Assembly (NCBI GenBank): GCA_015058655.1 | Contig: SVBX01000004.1 | Span: 62,001-126,000, forward strand | DNA: 64,000 nucleotides | Direction of reading: 5' to 3' | Source: Pseudoselenomonas ruminantium | GTDB lineage: Bacteria > Bacillota > Negativicutes > Selenomonadales > Selenomonadaceae | In this document: positions 42,566 through 51,278 of the stretch, in pieces | How the letters are laid out: each line of letters opens with the position of its first letter | Numbering within the stretch: position 1 is the first letter of the stretch | Made by a program: the position numbers and the translations under genes | Notes under the pieces: model-generated | What the model saw: the letters and a program-made list of their open reading frames with translations, nothing else | Told to the model about the DNA's origin: nothing | Database searches by the model: none

Positions 42566-43876
42566 TCAGCCTTCGGCCTCTGCTTCTTTTTCCTCTTTAT
42601 AGAAAGCATTATCCTGAGCCTTCACGAAGGGGAAGTAGATGGCGGTGGCGGCGGCCAGGCCCAGGATCTGCACTACTGCGCCCTGCCAGCCGTTCATGAG
42701 GAAGCCGGCGATGATGGGCGGGGTGGTCCAGGGCACCTGGATGGCGCTGAAGGGAGCCATGAAGCCGATGGCGATGGCAGCGTAGCAGATCAGCATGACA
42801 GCCAGCTGAGCCAGGCAGAAGGGAACCAGCATATAGGGGTTGAAGACGATAGGCAGACCGAAGATGATAGGCTCATTGATGTTGAAGAGACCAGGGACGG
42901 TGCCCAGGCGGGTGATGGTTTTCATCTGCTGTGAACGGGCCACCAGGTAGCTGGCGATGAGCAGGCCGAAGGTTGCACCGCAGCCGCCCGGTTTCATCAT
43001 GGTATCGGTGATCTGGATGGTGAGGATATGAGCATCGGGGTTGCCGATCAGGCTCAGGCCGGCATCCAGGATCTTCTGGTTGTCCAGAGAGTTGGCAATC
43101 ATCAACGGGGTCAGGATACCACCCACCACATTCGGGCCGTGGATGCCTGCCCAGAAGAGGACAGTCATCAGGAGTGAGAAGACGGAACCGCCGATGACCG
43201 TATCAGACAAGCCCTGCAGCGGGGTCTGGATAACGGCGAAGATGAGTTCGGGGAAAGTAGTGGCTCCCATGAAGTGGCAGAGACCATAAATCACGGAAGC
43301 GGTGGTGAAGAGGATGACGCCGGGGGTCAGGGCTTCGAAGGCTCTGGCCACGCCGCCGGGAACCGCGTCCGGCATCTTGATGCCGACATGGTTCTTTTCG
43401 CACCAGCAGCAGATGAAGGAGGTGTAGAAAGCCACCAGGATGGCGGTGATGACACCGTTGCTGCCCGCCCAGAGCTTGGGCATGACATTCTCAGCCATGC
43501 CGCCGCCTTCCACGGCGACAGAAGCGGGCATGATGACGACGAACATGGCAAGGGCCAGGATGGAAGCCATGATGGCATCGCAGCCTTCGGCCTCTACATA
43601 TTTGTAGGTGATGGCCAGCACTGCGATGAAGCCCAGGATGTTGAAGGTACCGCCGGCTACGGCGTTCAAGGGGTCAGTCCAATGGGGGCCGAACATGCTG
43701 GCCATGAGCTCCGGATAGCCCGGGATAGGCAAATTGGCAATCAGCAGGAACAGGGAGCCGCAGATGGTGAAGGGGGTGGTCATGATAAAACCGTCCCTCA
43801 AGGCGGCTACCGCTTTGTACTCGGCGAAGCGAGCCATGAATTCGACAAATTTGTCGAACATCTCTTGTTTCGTCAT
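42566..43876 (-). CDS. PTS cellobiose-family IIC permease
   Basis: 436 residues, about ten membrane helices. Takes up and phosphorylates a beta-glucoside such as cellobiose with IIA and IIB. Family segments: ALRDGFIMTTPFTICGSLFL, FWAGIHGPNVVGGILTPLM and NINEPIIFGLPIVFNPYMLV. First gene of the IIC-IIB-IIA-bglA operon, transcribed from a promoter at 43983-44011. Confidence 0.95.
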   Translation of the reverse strand: MTKQEMFDKFVEFMARFAEYKAVAALRDGFIMTTPFTICGSLFLLIANLPIPGYPELMASMFGPHWTDPLNAVAGGTFNILGFIAVLAITYKYVEAEGCDAIMASILALAMFVVIMPASVAVEGGGMAENVMPKLWAGSNGVITAILVAFYTSFICCWCEKNHVGIKMPDAVPGGVARAFEALTPGVILFTTASVIYGLCHFMGATTFPELIFAVIQTPLQGLSDTVIGGSVFSLLMTVLFWAGIHGPNVVGGILTPLMIANSLDNQKILDAGLSLIGNPDAHILTIQITDTMMKPGGCGATFGLLIASYLVARSQQMKTITRLGTVPGLFNINEPIIFGLPIVFNPYMLVPFCLAQLAVMLICYAAIAIGFMAPFSAIQVPWTTPPIIAGFLMNGWQGAVVQILGLAAATAIYFPFVKAQDNAFYKEEKEAEAEG

Positions 43877-43982
43877 GAGTGAAGCCTCTCTTTCTCAAAA
43901 GCTAAAAATAAAATCCTGAATCTTAAACTTATGATTTCCTGCTCCCCTGCGCGCCGGGGAGTGTTTTCCTTGGAACGCCTTT

Positions 43983-44011
43983 AATATAGCATGCCTATTC
44001 TGCGTGTTCAA
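43983..44011 (-). promoter_or_regulatory. promoter of the cellobiose PTS operon
   Basis: TTGAAC, 17 bp, TATATT on the minus strand, about 105 bp before the IIC start. Confidence 0.75.
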
Positions 44012-44049
44012 GGGATTCAGACAGTTCTGGAATGGTGTTTCAAAAGTAA

Positions 44050-44086
44050 TGAAAAAATCCGAAACAGAATAAAACACTGTTTCGGA
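44050..44086 (-). terminator. terminator of rpiR
   Basis: TCCGAAACAG/CTGTTTCGGA stem with a 9-nt loop, then TTTTTTC on the minus strand. Confidence 0.8.
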
Positions 44087-44116
44087 AAGCGTTTTCTTTA
44101 TTGTTTTAATCGCATT

Positions 44117-44986
44117 TTACCACAGGCGGTCTTTTTCGTCGGGATGGCCGATGCTGGCTTCAAAGACATCGTAGAATTCCTCGATTTCCTGGAAGTTCCG
44201 GGAGAGGAAGATGCCAAAGAGCACATCCAGATAGTAGCGCACCCCCACGCTGAAGATGTTGCCGCCGCAGTCCAGGTAGTCAAGGGTGTTGGCCACATAG
44301 AGAAATTCGTCGCAGAGCTTGGCCAGGGGGGCATCCTTCTGGCAGGAGAGGAGGGCAGTGGGCACACGGCGCTCCTTCAGTATCCTGGCTGTGCGCATCA
44401 GCCGCCGGTTCTCTCCGGAGCGGCTGATGAGGAGAGCGAAGTGGGTCTTGTCGGAGATGAGGGCCTGGGAGAACTGGCTGTTCATGGCATTGTGGGCCAC
44501 CGCTGCCCGCTTCACCTGCAGCAGATTATACACCGCTGTTTCGGCAATGGCGTAGTTCTGGTCATAGGCGTAGAGGTCGATGACGGTGGCCTTGGCCATG
44601 CGTCTGGCTATGCGCTCCAGCTGCGCAAGATCCATCTCATTCTTGGTTTCCTCGATGGCCTCCACTTCCAGCGCCGCCATCTTGCGCACGATGTCCCCGA
44701 TGGAATCCTTGTCCGTGATGGGGCGGCGTATGATGGCGGACACGGAGCCGTCCTGCACCGCCCGGCTCATCTCGCTCATGAAGCGTATCTTAAACTCGTT
44801 GTATCCCTTCAGACCAAACTTCTGGCACAGGCGGAACACCGCCGCCGGGCTGGTGAAGGTGCGTTCCGCCAACTCCCGGATGGAAAGGCTGGCGATTTCC
44901 GTAGGATTCTTCAGCATGTAGTCAATGACGGATTGCTCCGTAGGGGAGAAGCGCTCCGCCTCCCGCATGGCTTTCAATAGTCGCAT
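44117..44986 (-). CDS. RpiR-family transcriptional regulator
   Basis: 289 residues from ATG 44986 behind AAGGAGG. N-terminal HTH (SIRELAERTFTSPAAVFRLC, then GYNEFKIRFMSEM) and a C-terminal SIS domain (ALLISRSGENRRLMRTARIL) that binds a phosphosugar. Directly upstream of, and co-oriented with, the cellobiose PTS operon, which it most likely controls in response to a phosphorylated sugar. Confidence 0.92.
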   Translation of the reverse strand: MRLLKAMREAERFSPTEQSVIDYMLKNPTEIASLSIRELAERTFTSPAAVFRLCQKFGLKGYNEFKIRFMSEMSRAVQDGSVSAIIRRPITDKDSIGDIVRKMAALEVEAIEETKNEMDLAQLERIARRMAKATVIDLYAYDQNYAIAETAVYNLLQVKRAAVAHNAMNSQFSQALISDKTHFALLISRSGENRRLMRTARILKERRVPTALLSCQKDAPLAKLCDEFLYVANTLDYLDCGGNIFSVGVRYYLDVLFGIFLSRNFQEIEEFYDVFEASIGHPDEKDRLW

Positions 44987-45027
44987 GGATGGGGCCTCCT
45001 TGTGGGTGTCGAGCTTATGAATATGGC

Positions 45028-45429
45028 CTATTCTCCCCAAAGCGTGATGGGGAGGACTGTTTGATAGTGTTCAAAATCCTTGTCAACTGTGTATATGATG
45101 AAATTATTTCTGACGGCAACGGCGCAAATCAGAAAATCAACAGATGAGCCTTGTATTCCTCTGCGCCTGCACATATTAGCGTATTGGGCGGCCAATTCGT
45201 AGTCTTCGGTTGCTATGTCTGCATCCGGCAGGCAGGAAAGCAGTTTTTTCAGCTTGATGAATTTTTCTTCGTCAGTAAGGCCTGATAATATTTCCTGCCT
45301 CACCGGGCCGATGAGTACAGCCCGCAAATCACGCAGCATTTTTGCAAGCGTGGCAGCTATGGCAGGGGAGGGCTCTTTCCTTCTCAGCACTTCTGACCAG
45401 ATGCAAGTGTCGACCAGAACTTTAGACAT
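45028..45429 (-). CDS. vapC: VapC-type PIN toxin
   Basis: 133 residues. VLVDTCIWSEVLRR, PVRQEILSGL, SSVDFLICAVAVRN and YTVDKDFEHYQ give the PIN acidic residues. Predicted site-specific RNase. It overlaps the antitoxin gene by 8 bp. Confidence 0.9.
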   Translation of the reverse strand: MSKVLVDTCIWSEVLRRKEPSPAIAATLAKMLRDLRAVLIGPVRQEILSGLTDEEKFIKLKKLLSCLPDADIATEDYELAAQYANMCRRRGIQGSSVDFLICAVAVRNNFIIYTVDKDFEHYQTVLPITLWGE

Positions 45430-45625
45430 GGCGATTCCTTTCAGCTTTGTAGTCGTAGCTTTCATCGAAATCAAAAGTACCAAAGGCATCAATCAGATCT
45501 TCGGCTTTACGGCGCTGAATGAATTCCGTCAGCGCCAGGGTGACAGTATCTTTTTTTGTCTTCAGGCCGCCGATGCTGACCGCCTGATTCAGCAGGTTGT
45601 CGTCAAGAGCCAAATTAGTTGCCAT
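45422..45625 (-). CDS. vapB: VapB-type antitoxin
   Basis: 67 residues from ATG 45625 behind AAGGAGGTG. MATNLALDDNLLNQAVSIGG then KKDTVTLALTEFIQRRK is the ribbon-helix-helix DNA-binding part of the DUF2191/VapB group; the acidic tail (DAFGTFDFDESYDY) binds the toxin. A 20-bp palindrome in its promoter is the likely autoregulatory operator. Confidence 0.9.
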   Translation of the reverse strand: MATNLALDDNLLNQAVSIGGLKTKKDTVTLALTEFIQRRKAEDLIDAFGTFDFDESYDYKAERNRHV

Positions 45626-45647
45626 AATAAGCACCTCCTTTGTATTC

Positions 45648-45673
45648 ATTATATCACACATTGCAATGTGTGA
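45648..45673 (-). promoter_or_regulatory. vapBC promoter with 20-bp palindromic operator
   Basis: Perfect palindrome with half site TCACACATTG at 45654-45673, directly abutting TATAAT (-10, minus strand). The palindrome fills the promoter spacer. Confidence 0.75.
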
Positions 45674-45741
45674 GTAGTAAGCAAAAAGACAGCCTCGCAA
45701 TGGTACGGGGCTGTCTGTATCAAGATATGTTATTTTCCTTT

Positions 45742-45817
45742 TGGTGGAGACGAAGGGGATCGAACCCTCGACCCTCAGATTGCGAACCTGATGCTCTCCC
45801 AGCTGAGCTACGCCCCC
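45742..45817 (-). tRNA. tRNA-Ala (anticodon CGC)
   Basis: 76 nt with encoded CCA. Cloverleaf: acceptor GGGGGCG/CGTCTCC, D arm GCTC-GAGC, anticodon stem TCAGG/TCTGA with loop TTCGCAA (anticodon CGC, reads GCG), T arm GAGGG-TTCGATC-CCCTT. G3:U70, the alanine identity pair, is present. Promoter TTGCCA, 17 bp, TAAAAT lies at 45838-45866. Confidence 0.97.
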
Positions 45818-45837
45818 ATGTGCTGCGCACAAATGCT

Positions 45838-45866
45838 ATTTTAGCACTGCGGGGCATGGATGGCAA
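45838..45866 (-). promoter_or_regulatory. promoter of tRNA-Ala
   Basis: TTGCCA, 17 bp, TAAAAT, about 20 bp before the tRNA. Confidence 0.75.
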
Positions 45867-45981
45867 GGATTTGTTGCCAAAGTGGGTGATTTTTCTAAAT
45901 TTTTTATTTGAAGATGGAGGCCTTTATATGGTAAAATTTTCTTAAAGGATTGAGTCAATATCTTAGGGAAAGGGCGTGGGC

Positions 45982-46548
45982 ATGATGTCGGGCATGGGTA
46001 TTGCTGCTGGGGGCGGCTTTGGTTCGCCTTATGGCATTTATGGCGGCTATAGTGATTATGGTCACGGAAATGAGGCTGGCTACGGCGAGGAGAACATCAA
46101 TGGCGGCGTGAAGGGCTATGGTGAGGAAGAAACCGGCGGTGGGTATAGCGGCGCCGAAAGTACCGAGGGAGAGGAAAAGGCTGCAGACACCGGCGAGTGC
46201 GAGACCTGCAAGAATCGCAAATATCAGGACGGCTCGGATGAGATGGTGTCCTTCAAGGCAGCGGGGCATATCGACCCGGACAGTGCTGCCTCGGTGGTCA
46301 TGAGCCATGAGCAGGAGCATGTGTCCAATGCCTACCAGAAAGCCGACCTGGAGGGCGGCGAAGTGGTGCGGGCCAGTGTGCGGCTCAAGACCGACATCTG
46401 CCCGGAGTGTGGCCGCACTTTCATCTCCGGTGGCGTCACCAGCACCCAGATACGCTATGTGAATGAAGAAAATCCCTACCAGCAGGAGCTGAAGTCTGCT
46501 GATGTGAGCAAATACCTTGGGGCTAATGTGGATGTGGCCGCAGGGTGA
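45982..46548 (+). CDS. SprA-related putative metalloprotease
   Basis: 188 residues from ATG 45982, about 8 bp behind AGGGAAAGGG. Residues 1-70 are Gly/Tyr-rich and probably disordered. The rest, CETCKNRKYQDGSDE, VSFKAAGHIDPDSAASVV, MSHEQEHVSNAYQKAD and DICPECGRTFISGG, matches the SprA-related family, with two CxxC pairs and a zincin-like HEQEH. Biological role is unknown. Confidence 0.75.
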   Translation: MMSGMGIAAGGGFGSPYGIYGGYSDYGHGNEAGYGEENINGGVKGYGEEETGGGYSGAESTEGEEKAADTGECETCKNRKYQDGSDEMVSFKAAGHIDPDSAASVVMSHEQEHVSNAYQKADLEGGEVVRASVRLKTDICPECGRTFISGGVTSTQIRYVNEENPYQQELKSADVSKYLGANVDVAAG

Positions 46549-46558
46549 AGGCCGTTTG

Positions 46559-46586
46559 AGCCTTCCCACTTTGGGAGGGCTTTTTC
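46559..46586 (+). terminator. terminator of the metalloprotease gene
   Basis: AGCCTTCCCA/TGGGAGGGCT followed by TTTTCCC. Confidence 0.85.
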
Positions 46587-46676
46587 CCATGTGGAAAACA
46601 ATTTTTCATGTGAAGCAGGAAAATCTCTTGTTATGGCGAAGAAAGTAAAATCCCCCTTAGGGGCTTATTTTGGCCT

Positions 46677-46836
46677 TAGGAACTGTTCATAAATAAATTT
46701 TAGATTTGACTTGCCTAAATCTCCATATGCGTCGTTGTCGTCAGTCGGCATAGCACCACTATGCCTCCTTCCTCCGCCTAGCCTATGAAGATTTATCCTG
46801 CGTCCTATCTTAAAATTTATTTATTGCCAGTTCCCT
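46677..46836. mobile_element. MITE-like element
   Basis: Imperfect inverted ends of about 30 bp (TAGGAACTG then AAATAAATTTTAGAT; right end AAAATTTATTTATTGCCAGTTCC). The interior shares CATAGCACCACTATGCCT with the element at 27480-27645. There is no coding capacity. The following 210 bp (46837-47049) are AT-rich leader/promoter sequence for the hydrogenase operon, with TATAAT near 46936 but no good -35. Confidence 0.65.
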
Positions 46837-47049
46837 ATCGGGAAAGCGTCAGCACTCGATGGTTATTGTGATATAAGAAGAATTTATAATAATATTCTTT
46901 TTACATTATCTATAGCTATTTTGAAATTTTCAGTGTATAATGGAAACTAATAAGCAATATGTTGTCATGACAGCGTATTCAGCAACATGGTCTCTTTCTG
47001 ATTTGAGCCATCGGTGTGGGGATCTGGTAATGTGTAAGGAGGTAACAAA

Positions 47050-48135
47050 GTGGACAAAAGGGAGAGTTTGTGGGATCTTTATCTCAGAAAAGGCATGAGC
47101 CGCCGCAGCTTCCTGAAAGCCTGCGTGGCTCTCACTACCCTGATGGGCCTGACCACTGATCAGGTTTCGAAGGTGGTAGAGGCTGCCGAAACGAAGCCGC
47201 TTCCTGTGGTGGTGTGGATCCATGGTCATGAGTGTACGGGGTGCGATGAGTCTTTCATCCGCTCGGCTGCGCCGCTGGCCAGCGATGTGGTGCTTTCCCA
47301 TATCGATTTGGAGTACGACCACCTGCTTTCTGCTGCCTGCGGAGAGCCCTTTGAGCGTCATCTGGATGAGGTCATCCAGAAGTACAAGGGACAGTACATC
47401 CTGGCAGTGGAGGGCGCTGCCTGCACTAAGGACAATGGCGTTTACTGCATGTCCGGCGGGCATACTTTCACCCATCTCTTGAAGAAGGCCAGCGCAAATG
47501 CTGCTGCCGTAATAGCCTATGGCACCTGCGCTGCCTATGGCGGCATCCAGGCTGCCAAGCCCAATCCCACCGGTTCTTCCGGCATTGGGCCTTTCTGCGG
47601 CTCCACCCCGGTGGTGAATGTGCCGGGCTGCCCGCCTATCCCGGAGGTCATGACCGGCGTCATCATGCATGTGGCTATGTTTGGCACCGTTCCTCCCCTT
47701 GATGGCGAGGGCCGTCCCAAGCAGTTCTTTGGCAACCGCATCCATGATACCTGCTATCGTCGTCCCTTCTTCGATGCCGCCATGTTCGCCGACTCCTACG
47801 ATGATGCAGGAGCCAAGGCCGGCTGGTGCCTCTACAAGCTGGGCTGCCGCGGCCCGGAGACCTACAACTCCTGCGGCAATATCCGCTGGTTTGAGGGACT
47901 TTCCTATCCCATCCAGTCCGGTGCGGCCTGCATCGGCTGCTCCAATGCCACCTTCTGGGACGACGGACCCTTCAGCGACCGCCTGCCCAAGTACGGCAAG
48001 CTGGGCAATGCGGACAAGATCGGCGCTGCCATGGGCGCAGCAGCCGTGGTGGGCGTCGCCGCCCATGCGGCAGCCTCCGTGGTGCAGAAGAGCCAGCGTG
48101 AAGCGGCTGAGGCCGAGAAGAAAGAGAGCAGGTGA
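47050..48135 (+). CDS. hyaA: [NiFe] uptake hydrogenase small subunit, Tat-exported
   Basis: 361 residues from GTG 47050, 8 bp behind AAGGAGGT. Carries the electron-relaying Fe-S clusters. Tat signal SRRSFLKAC at residues 17-25; proximal cluster ligands begin with HGHECTGCDESF; further Cys in AVEGAACTKDNG, VPGCPPIPEV and the C-terminal LGCRGPETYNSCG / AACIGCSNATFW. A C-terminal hydrophobic stretch (DKIGAAMGAAAVVGVAAHAA) anchors it to the membrane. First gene of the hydrogenase operon. Confidence 0.95.
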   Translation: MDKRESLWDLYLRKGMSRRSFLKACVALTTLMGLTTDQVSKVVEAAETKPLPVVVWIHGHECTGCDESFIRSAAPLASDVVLSHIDLEYDHLLSAACGEPFERHLDEVIQKYKGQYILAVEGAACTKDNGVYCMSGGHTFTHLLKKASANAAAVIAYGTCAAYGGIQAAKPNPTGSSGIGPFCGSTPVVNVPGCPPIPEVMTGVIMHVAMFGTVPPLDGEGRPKQFFGNRIHDTCYRRPFFDAAMFADSYDDAGAKAGWCLYKLGCRGPETYNSCGNIRWFEGLSYPIQSGAACIGCSNATFWDDGPFSDRLPKYGKLGNADKIGAAMGAAAVVGVAAHAAASVVQKSQREAAEAEKKESR

Positions 48136-48141
48136 GAGTGA

Positions 48142-50055
48142 ATGAAACGTGTAGTAGTAGATCCAATTACTCGTATAGAAGGTCATCTCCGAGTGGAAGT
48201 CAATGTAGATGAAGGCAGCGGCAAGGTGACAGATGCCCTGTCCTCCGGCACTGCCTGGCGCGGCCTGGAGCTGGTGATGAAAGACCGCGACCCCCGTGAT
48301 GCCTGGGCCTATATCCAGCGCATCTGCGGCGTGTGCACCACCGCCCATGCGGTGTGCTCCGTCCGGGCGGTAGAGGATGCCCTGGGCATCCGCATTCCCC
48401 GCAATGCCAACTACATCCGCAATATCATGGCGGCAACACTCACGGTGCAGGATCATATCGTGCACTTCTATCACCTCCACGCTTTGGACTGGGTAAGCCC
48501 CGTGGATGCCCTGGCGGCAGATCCTGTGGCTACGGCTAACCTGCAGAATACCATCCTGCAGACTTACAAGCTGCCCTTCCGCTGCCCTGGCGCCTCCCAG
48601 ACCGAGGCTTATGAGCATGATTATCCGGCAGCTACGCCCCAGTATTTCCAGCAGATCAAGGACAAGGTGAAGTCCATCGTGGACAGCGGCCAGCTGGGCA
48701 TCTTTGCTGCCCAGTGGTGGGATCATCCCGATTACAAGCTGCTGCCGCCTGAGGTACATCTCCTGGCAGTGGCTCACTATCTGGAAATGCTGGACAAGCA
48801 GCGCGAGCTGGTGACTCCCCATGTCATCTTCGGCGGCAAGAACCCGCATCCTCACTATGTGGTGGGCGGCATGCCCTGCTCCATTTCCATGAATGACGGC
48901 AATGCTCCCGTGAACGCTGCCCGTCTGGCAGTGGTGGACCGCGCCATCAATCTGGGACGCACGCTGGTGAACAACTACTATCTGCCTGACCTCCTGGCTA
49001 TCGGCCAGATTTATGTGAAGGCCGGCAGGGTAGATGGTGGCGGCCTGGCCAAGACCCGCGTCATGAGCTTTGGCTGCTATCCCCAGGAGAGTTATACCGG
49101 CACCAGCAATGGCGGCTACTTCGAAAGCCTCCTGGTGCGCTCCAACGGCGTGGTGGAGAACTTCGGCGCAGGCGCAGCAGGTGCCAAGTTCTACGAAATC
49201 AAGGCAGAGGATCTCACGGCTCCCGAGACTATCACCGAGGGCGTGGAGCACGCTTGGTACGAATATCCCGAGGCAGAGGGCAAGGACCTGCATCCCTGGG
49301 AAGGCGTCACCAAGGCCAAGTACACCGGCCCGAAGGAAGGCACCGGCACCGAGTGGAAGACTCTGGATGAAAACGGCAAGTATTCCTGGCTCAAGACGCC
49401 GAAATGGAAGGGCAAGGTCTGCGAGGTCGGTCCTTTGGCCAAGTATATCATCGTCTACACCAAGGCCAAGCAGGGCCTCTTGGGCGAGCTGACCTGGGCT
49501 GAGAAGATGATGGTTGACCAGATCGAGGCAGTTTCCCAGGTGCTGGGGCTGGCTCCCGAGGTCTGGATGCCTACCATGGTGGGCCGCACCGCTTGCCGCG
49601 CCCTGGATTGCCAGGTGGCAGCAGAGATCAACAAGTTCTTCTTTGACAAGCTCATTGCCAATCTCAAGGCCGGTGATACCCAGGTGGCCAATATGGAGAA
49701 ATGGGATCCCGAGAGCTGGCCGAAGGAATGCAAGGGCGTGGGCCTTTACGAGGCACCCCGTGGGGCACTTTCCCACTGGATCCACATCAAGGATGGCAAG
49801 ACGGAGAACTATCAGTGCCTGGTGCCCACCACCTGGAACTCCTGCCCCCGTGACAGCAAGGCCGGACAGGGCGCCTATGAGCTGGCTATGATGGACACTC
49901 ATGTGGCCATCCCGGACAAGCCCTTGGAAATTGCCAAGGTCATCCGCTCCTTTGACCCCTGCATGGCTTGCGCTACCCATATGTACAACAGCAAGGGAGA
50001 GCGCATCGCCACCATGACCACAGACCCCTATTCCGGCACTAAAGTCGAGAACTGA
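48142..50055 (+). CDS. hyaB: [NiFe] uptake hydrogenase large subunit
   Basis: 637 residues. Holds the NiFe(CN)2CO site that oxidises hydrogen on the periplasmic side. L1 motif RICGVCTTAH gives Cys62 and Cys65; L2 motif DPCMACATH gives Cys607 and Cys610. Cleavage after His613 by the maturation protease encoded downstream would remove a 24-residue tail. It rides on the Tat signal of the small subunit. Starts 6 bp after hyaA. Confidence 0.97.
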   Translation: MKRVVVDPITRIEGHLRVEVNVDEGSGKVTDALSSGTAWRGLELVMKDRDPRDAWAYIQRICGVCTTAHAVCSVRAVEDALGIRIPRNANYIRNIMAATLTVQDHIVHFYHLHALDWVSPVDALAADPVATANLQNTILQTYKLPFRCPGASQTEAYEHDYPAATPQYFQQIKDKVKSIVDSGQLGIFAAQWWDHPDYKLLPPEVHLLAVAHYLEMLDKQRELVTPHVIFGGKNPHPHYVVGGMPCSISMNDGNAPVNAARLAVVDRAINLGRTLVNNYYLPDLLAIGQIYVKAGRVDGGGLAKTRVMSFGCYPQESYTGTSNGGYFESLLVRSNGVVENFGAGAAGAKFYEIKAEDLTAPETITEGVEHAWYEYPEAEGKDLHPWEGVTKAKYTGPKEGTGTEWKTLDENGKYSWLKTPKWKGKVCEVGPLAKYIIVYTKAKQGLLGELTWAEKMMVDQIEAVSQVLGLAPEVWMPTMVGRTACRALDCQVAAEINKFFFDKLIANLKAGDTQVANMEKWDPESWPKECKGVGLYEAPRGALSHWIHIKDGKTENYQCLVPTTWNSCPRDSKAGQGAYELAMMDTHVAIPDKPLEIAKVIRSFDPCMACATHMYNSKGERIATMTTDPYSGTKVEN

Positions 50056-50094
50056 TTTGCTTGACGAGATAAGACCGGAGAAAGGAGTTGTGAC

Positions 50095-50802
50095 ATGAAA
50101 GAAGTAAAGCGCAAAGAGTTCTATGTCTTCAGTCCCTTCTTGCGCATATTCCATTGGATTATGGTCGTGATGATCGTGGTCCTGTTCTGCACGGGCATCA
50201 TCATCGCTACGCCCCTGCAGTCCGTGAATCTGGAGCCCACCTACTCCGTGACTTACATGGATTTGGTGAGGGACATCCACTTCGTGGCAGCCTTTATCTT
50301 CGCAGCTTCCTTTGTGCTGAGGATATATGGCTTCATCATCAACAAGGGTGACAGGCTCTTCCCCCACTTCTGGAAAGGTTATTTCTACCGCCAGACCGTG
50401 GAAGTGGCCATGCACTACATGTTCCTGAAGTTTGAGCACTCCTCCTTCCTGAGGAATCCGCTGGCGCGTGGCTCCTATGCCTTCCTCTATGTGCTGGTGG
50501 CCATCGAGTTCATCACCGGCTTTGCCATGTACTACCTGGTGAACCCCAACAGTGTTTTGGGGTCTATCAGCAACTGGGTGCTGATTTGGTGCGGCGGTGA
50601 GATGATGATGCACCTTATCCACCACTATGTGGCCTGGGCCATCATCCTCTTTGCGGTAGGCCATATGTACATGGTCATCCGCGCAGAGTTCATGGAAGGG
50701 GAGTCTGAGGTCAGCTCCATGTTCTCAGGCTACAAGTTCCTGATCCACAATCCTAAGGATGCCAGCGACTCTGACCAGAGCGGCGAGAAGCATCTGATTT
50801 AA
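50095..50802 (+). CDS. hyaC: hydrogenase cytochrome b subunit
   Basis: 235 residues, four or five membrane helices. Passes electrons from the small subunit to the quinone pool. Heme-ligand histidines appear in LRIFHWIMVVMIVVLF, RDIHFVAAFIF, and MMHLIHHYVAWAIILFAVGH. Its presence shows an energy-conserving, quinone-linked uptake hydrogenase. Confidence 0.93.
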   Translation: MKEVKRKEFYVFSPFLRIFHWIMVVMIVVLFCTGIIIATPLQSVNLEPTYSVTYMDLVRDIHFVAAFIFAASFVLRIYGFIINKGDRLFPHFWKGYFYRQTVEVAMHYMFLKFEHSSFLRNPLARGSYAFLYVLVAIEFITGFAMYYLVNPNSVLGSISNWVLIWCGGEMMMHLIHHYVAWAIILFAVGHMYMVIRAEFMEGESEVSSMFSGYKFLIHNPKDASDSDQSGEKHLI

Positions 50803-50849
50803 GACTGCACATGCCCCTAGGGGGGTCGCATTTACGAAACCAGACATGG

Positions 50850-50855
50850 TATAAT
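50850..50855 (+). promoter_or_regulatory. extended -10 promoter before the hyp genes
   Basis: TGGTATAAT, a TG-extended -10, with no clear -35. It is followed by a CCTTCCCCTTGAGGGGAAGG hairpin (50871-50890) and a GGCACCC/GGGTGCC stem. Confidence 0.45.
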
Positions 50856-50981
50856 GGGCGCAGACCATAGCCTTCCCCTTGAGGGGAAGGTGGCACCCGT
50901 ATGGGTGCCGGATGAGGTGGAAACGCTCAAGTTGAATTAGCGAATGCATTATATTGCTGACAGAGATTGGAGTTGATACCC

Positions 50982-51224
50982 ATGTGCAAAGAATGCGGCT
51001 GCGGTGAGGCAAACGGCAACACCAGAATGCAGTTCACCGTCCATGGCTATACGGAGGACAGTGCCAAGGAGTGCGAGAAGGCACTTTTAGGCCTGCCAGG
51101 CGTCATGTATGTCCATATCCACGCCCACGACGGGGAAACCACGGTGGACTATGCACCTAGCAAGACCAAGCTCAAGGACATCCTCAAGGTCTTTGAGGAG
51201 AGAAGCCTGGAAGCTGACATCTAA
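50982..51224 (+). CDS. HypB-type Cys motif fused to an HMA-like metal-binding domain
   Basis: 80 residues from ATG 50982. The N-terminus MCKECGCGEANGN reproduces the CxxCGC high-affinity nickel site that normally opens HypB, while the HypB encoded at 51841 lacks it. Residues 17-80 (MQFTVHGYTEDSAKECEKAL, then GVMYVHIHAHDGETTVDYAP) look like a beta-alpha-beta-beta-alpha-beta HMA domain with extra His. Located between the hydrogenase structural genes and hypA, it is probably a free-standing nickel carrier for hydrogenase maturation. That role is inference. Confidence 0.75.
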   Translation: MCKECGCGEANGNTRMQFTVHGYTEDSAKECEKALLGLPGVMYVHIHAHDGETTVDYAPSKTKLKDILKVFEERSLEADI

Positions 51225-51278
51225 AATTAAAGGAGAGCGCCTTCCTGCCAAGCGTTGGCGGGGAGGCGCTTCTTTCAT

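Noticed and set aside
44058-44086. RpiR operator (CCGAAACAG inverted repeat)
   Set aside because: On the minus strand the stem is followed by six T and lies right after rpiR, so a terminator is the better reading; it is also upstream of the PTS promoter rather than over it.
46930-50664. A 1244-codon open frame on the minus strand opposite the hydrogenase genes
   Set aside because: It mirrors the high-GC codon pattern of hyaA, hyaB and hyaC, has no family resemblance or ribosome site, and the plus-strand genes are certain.
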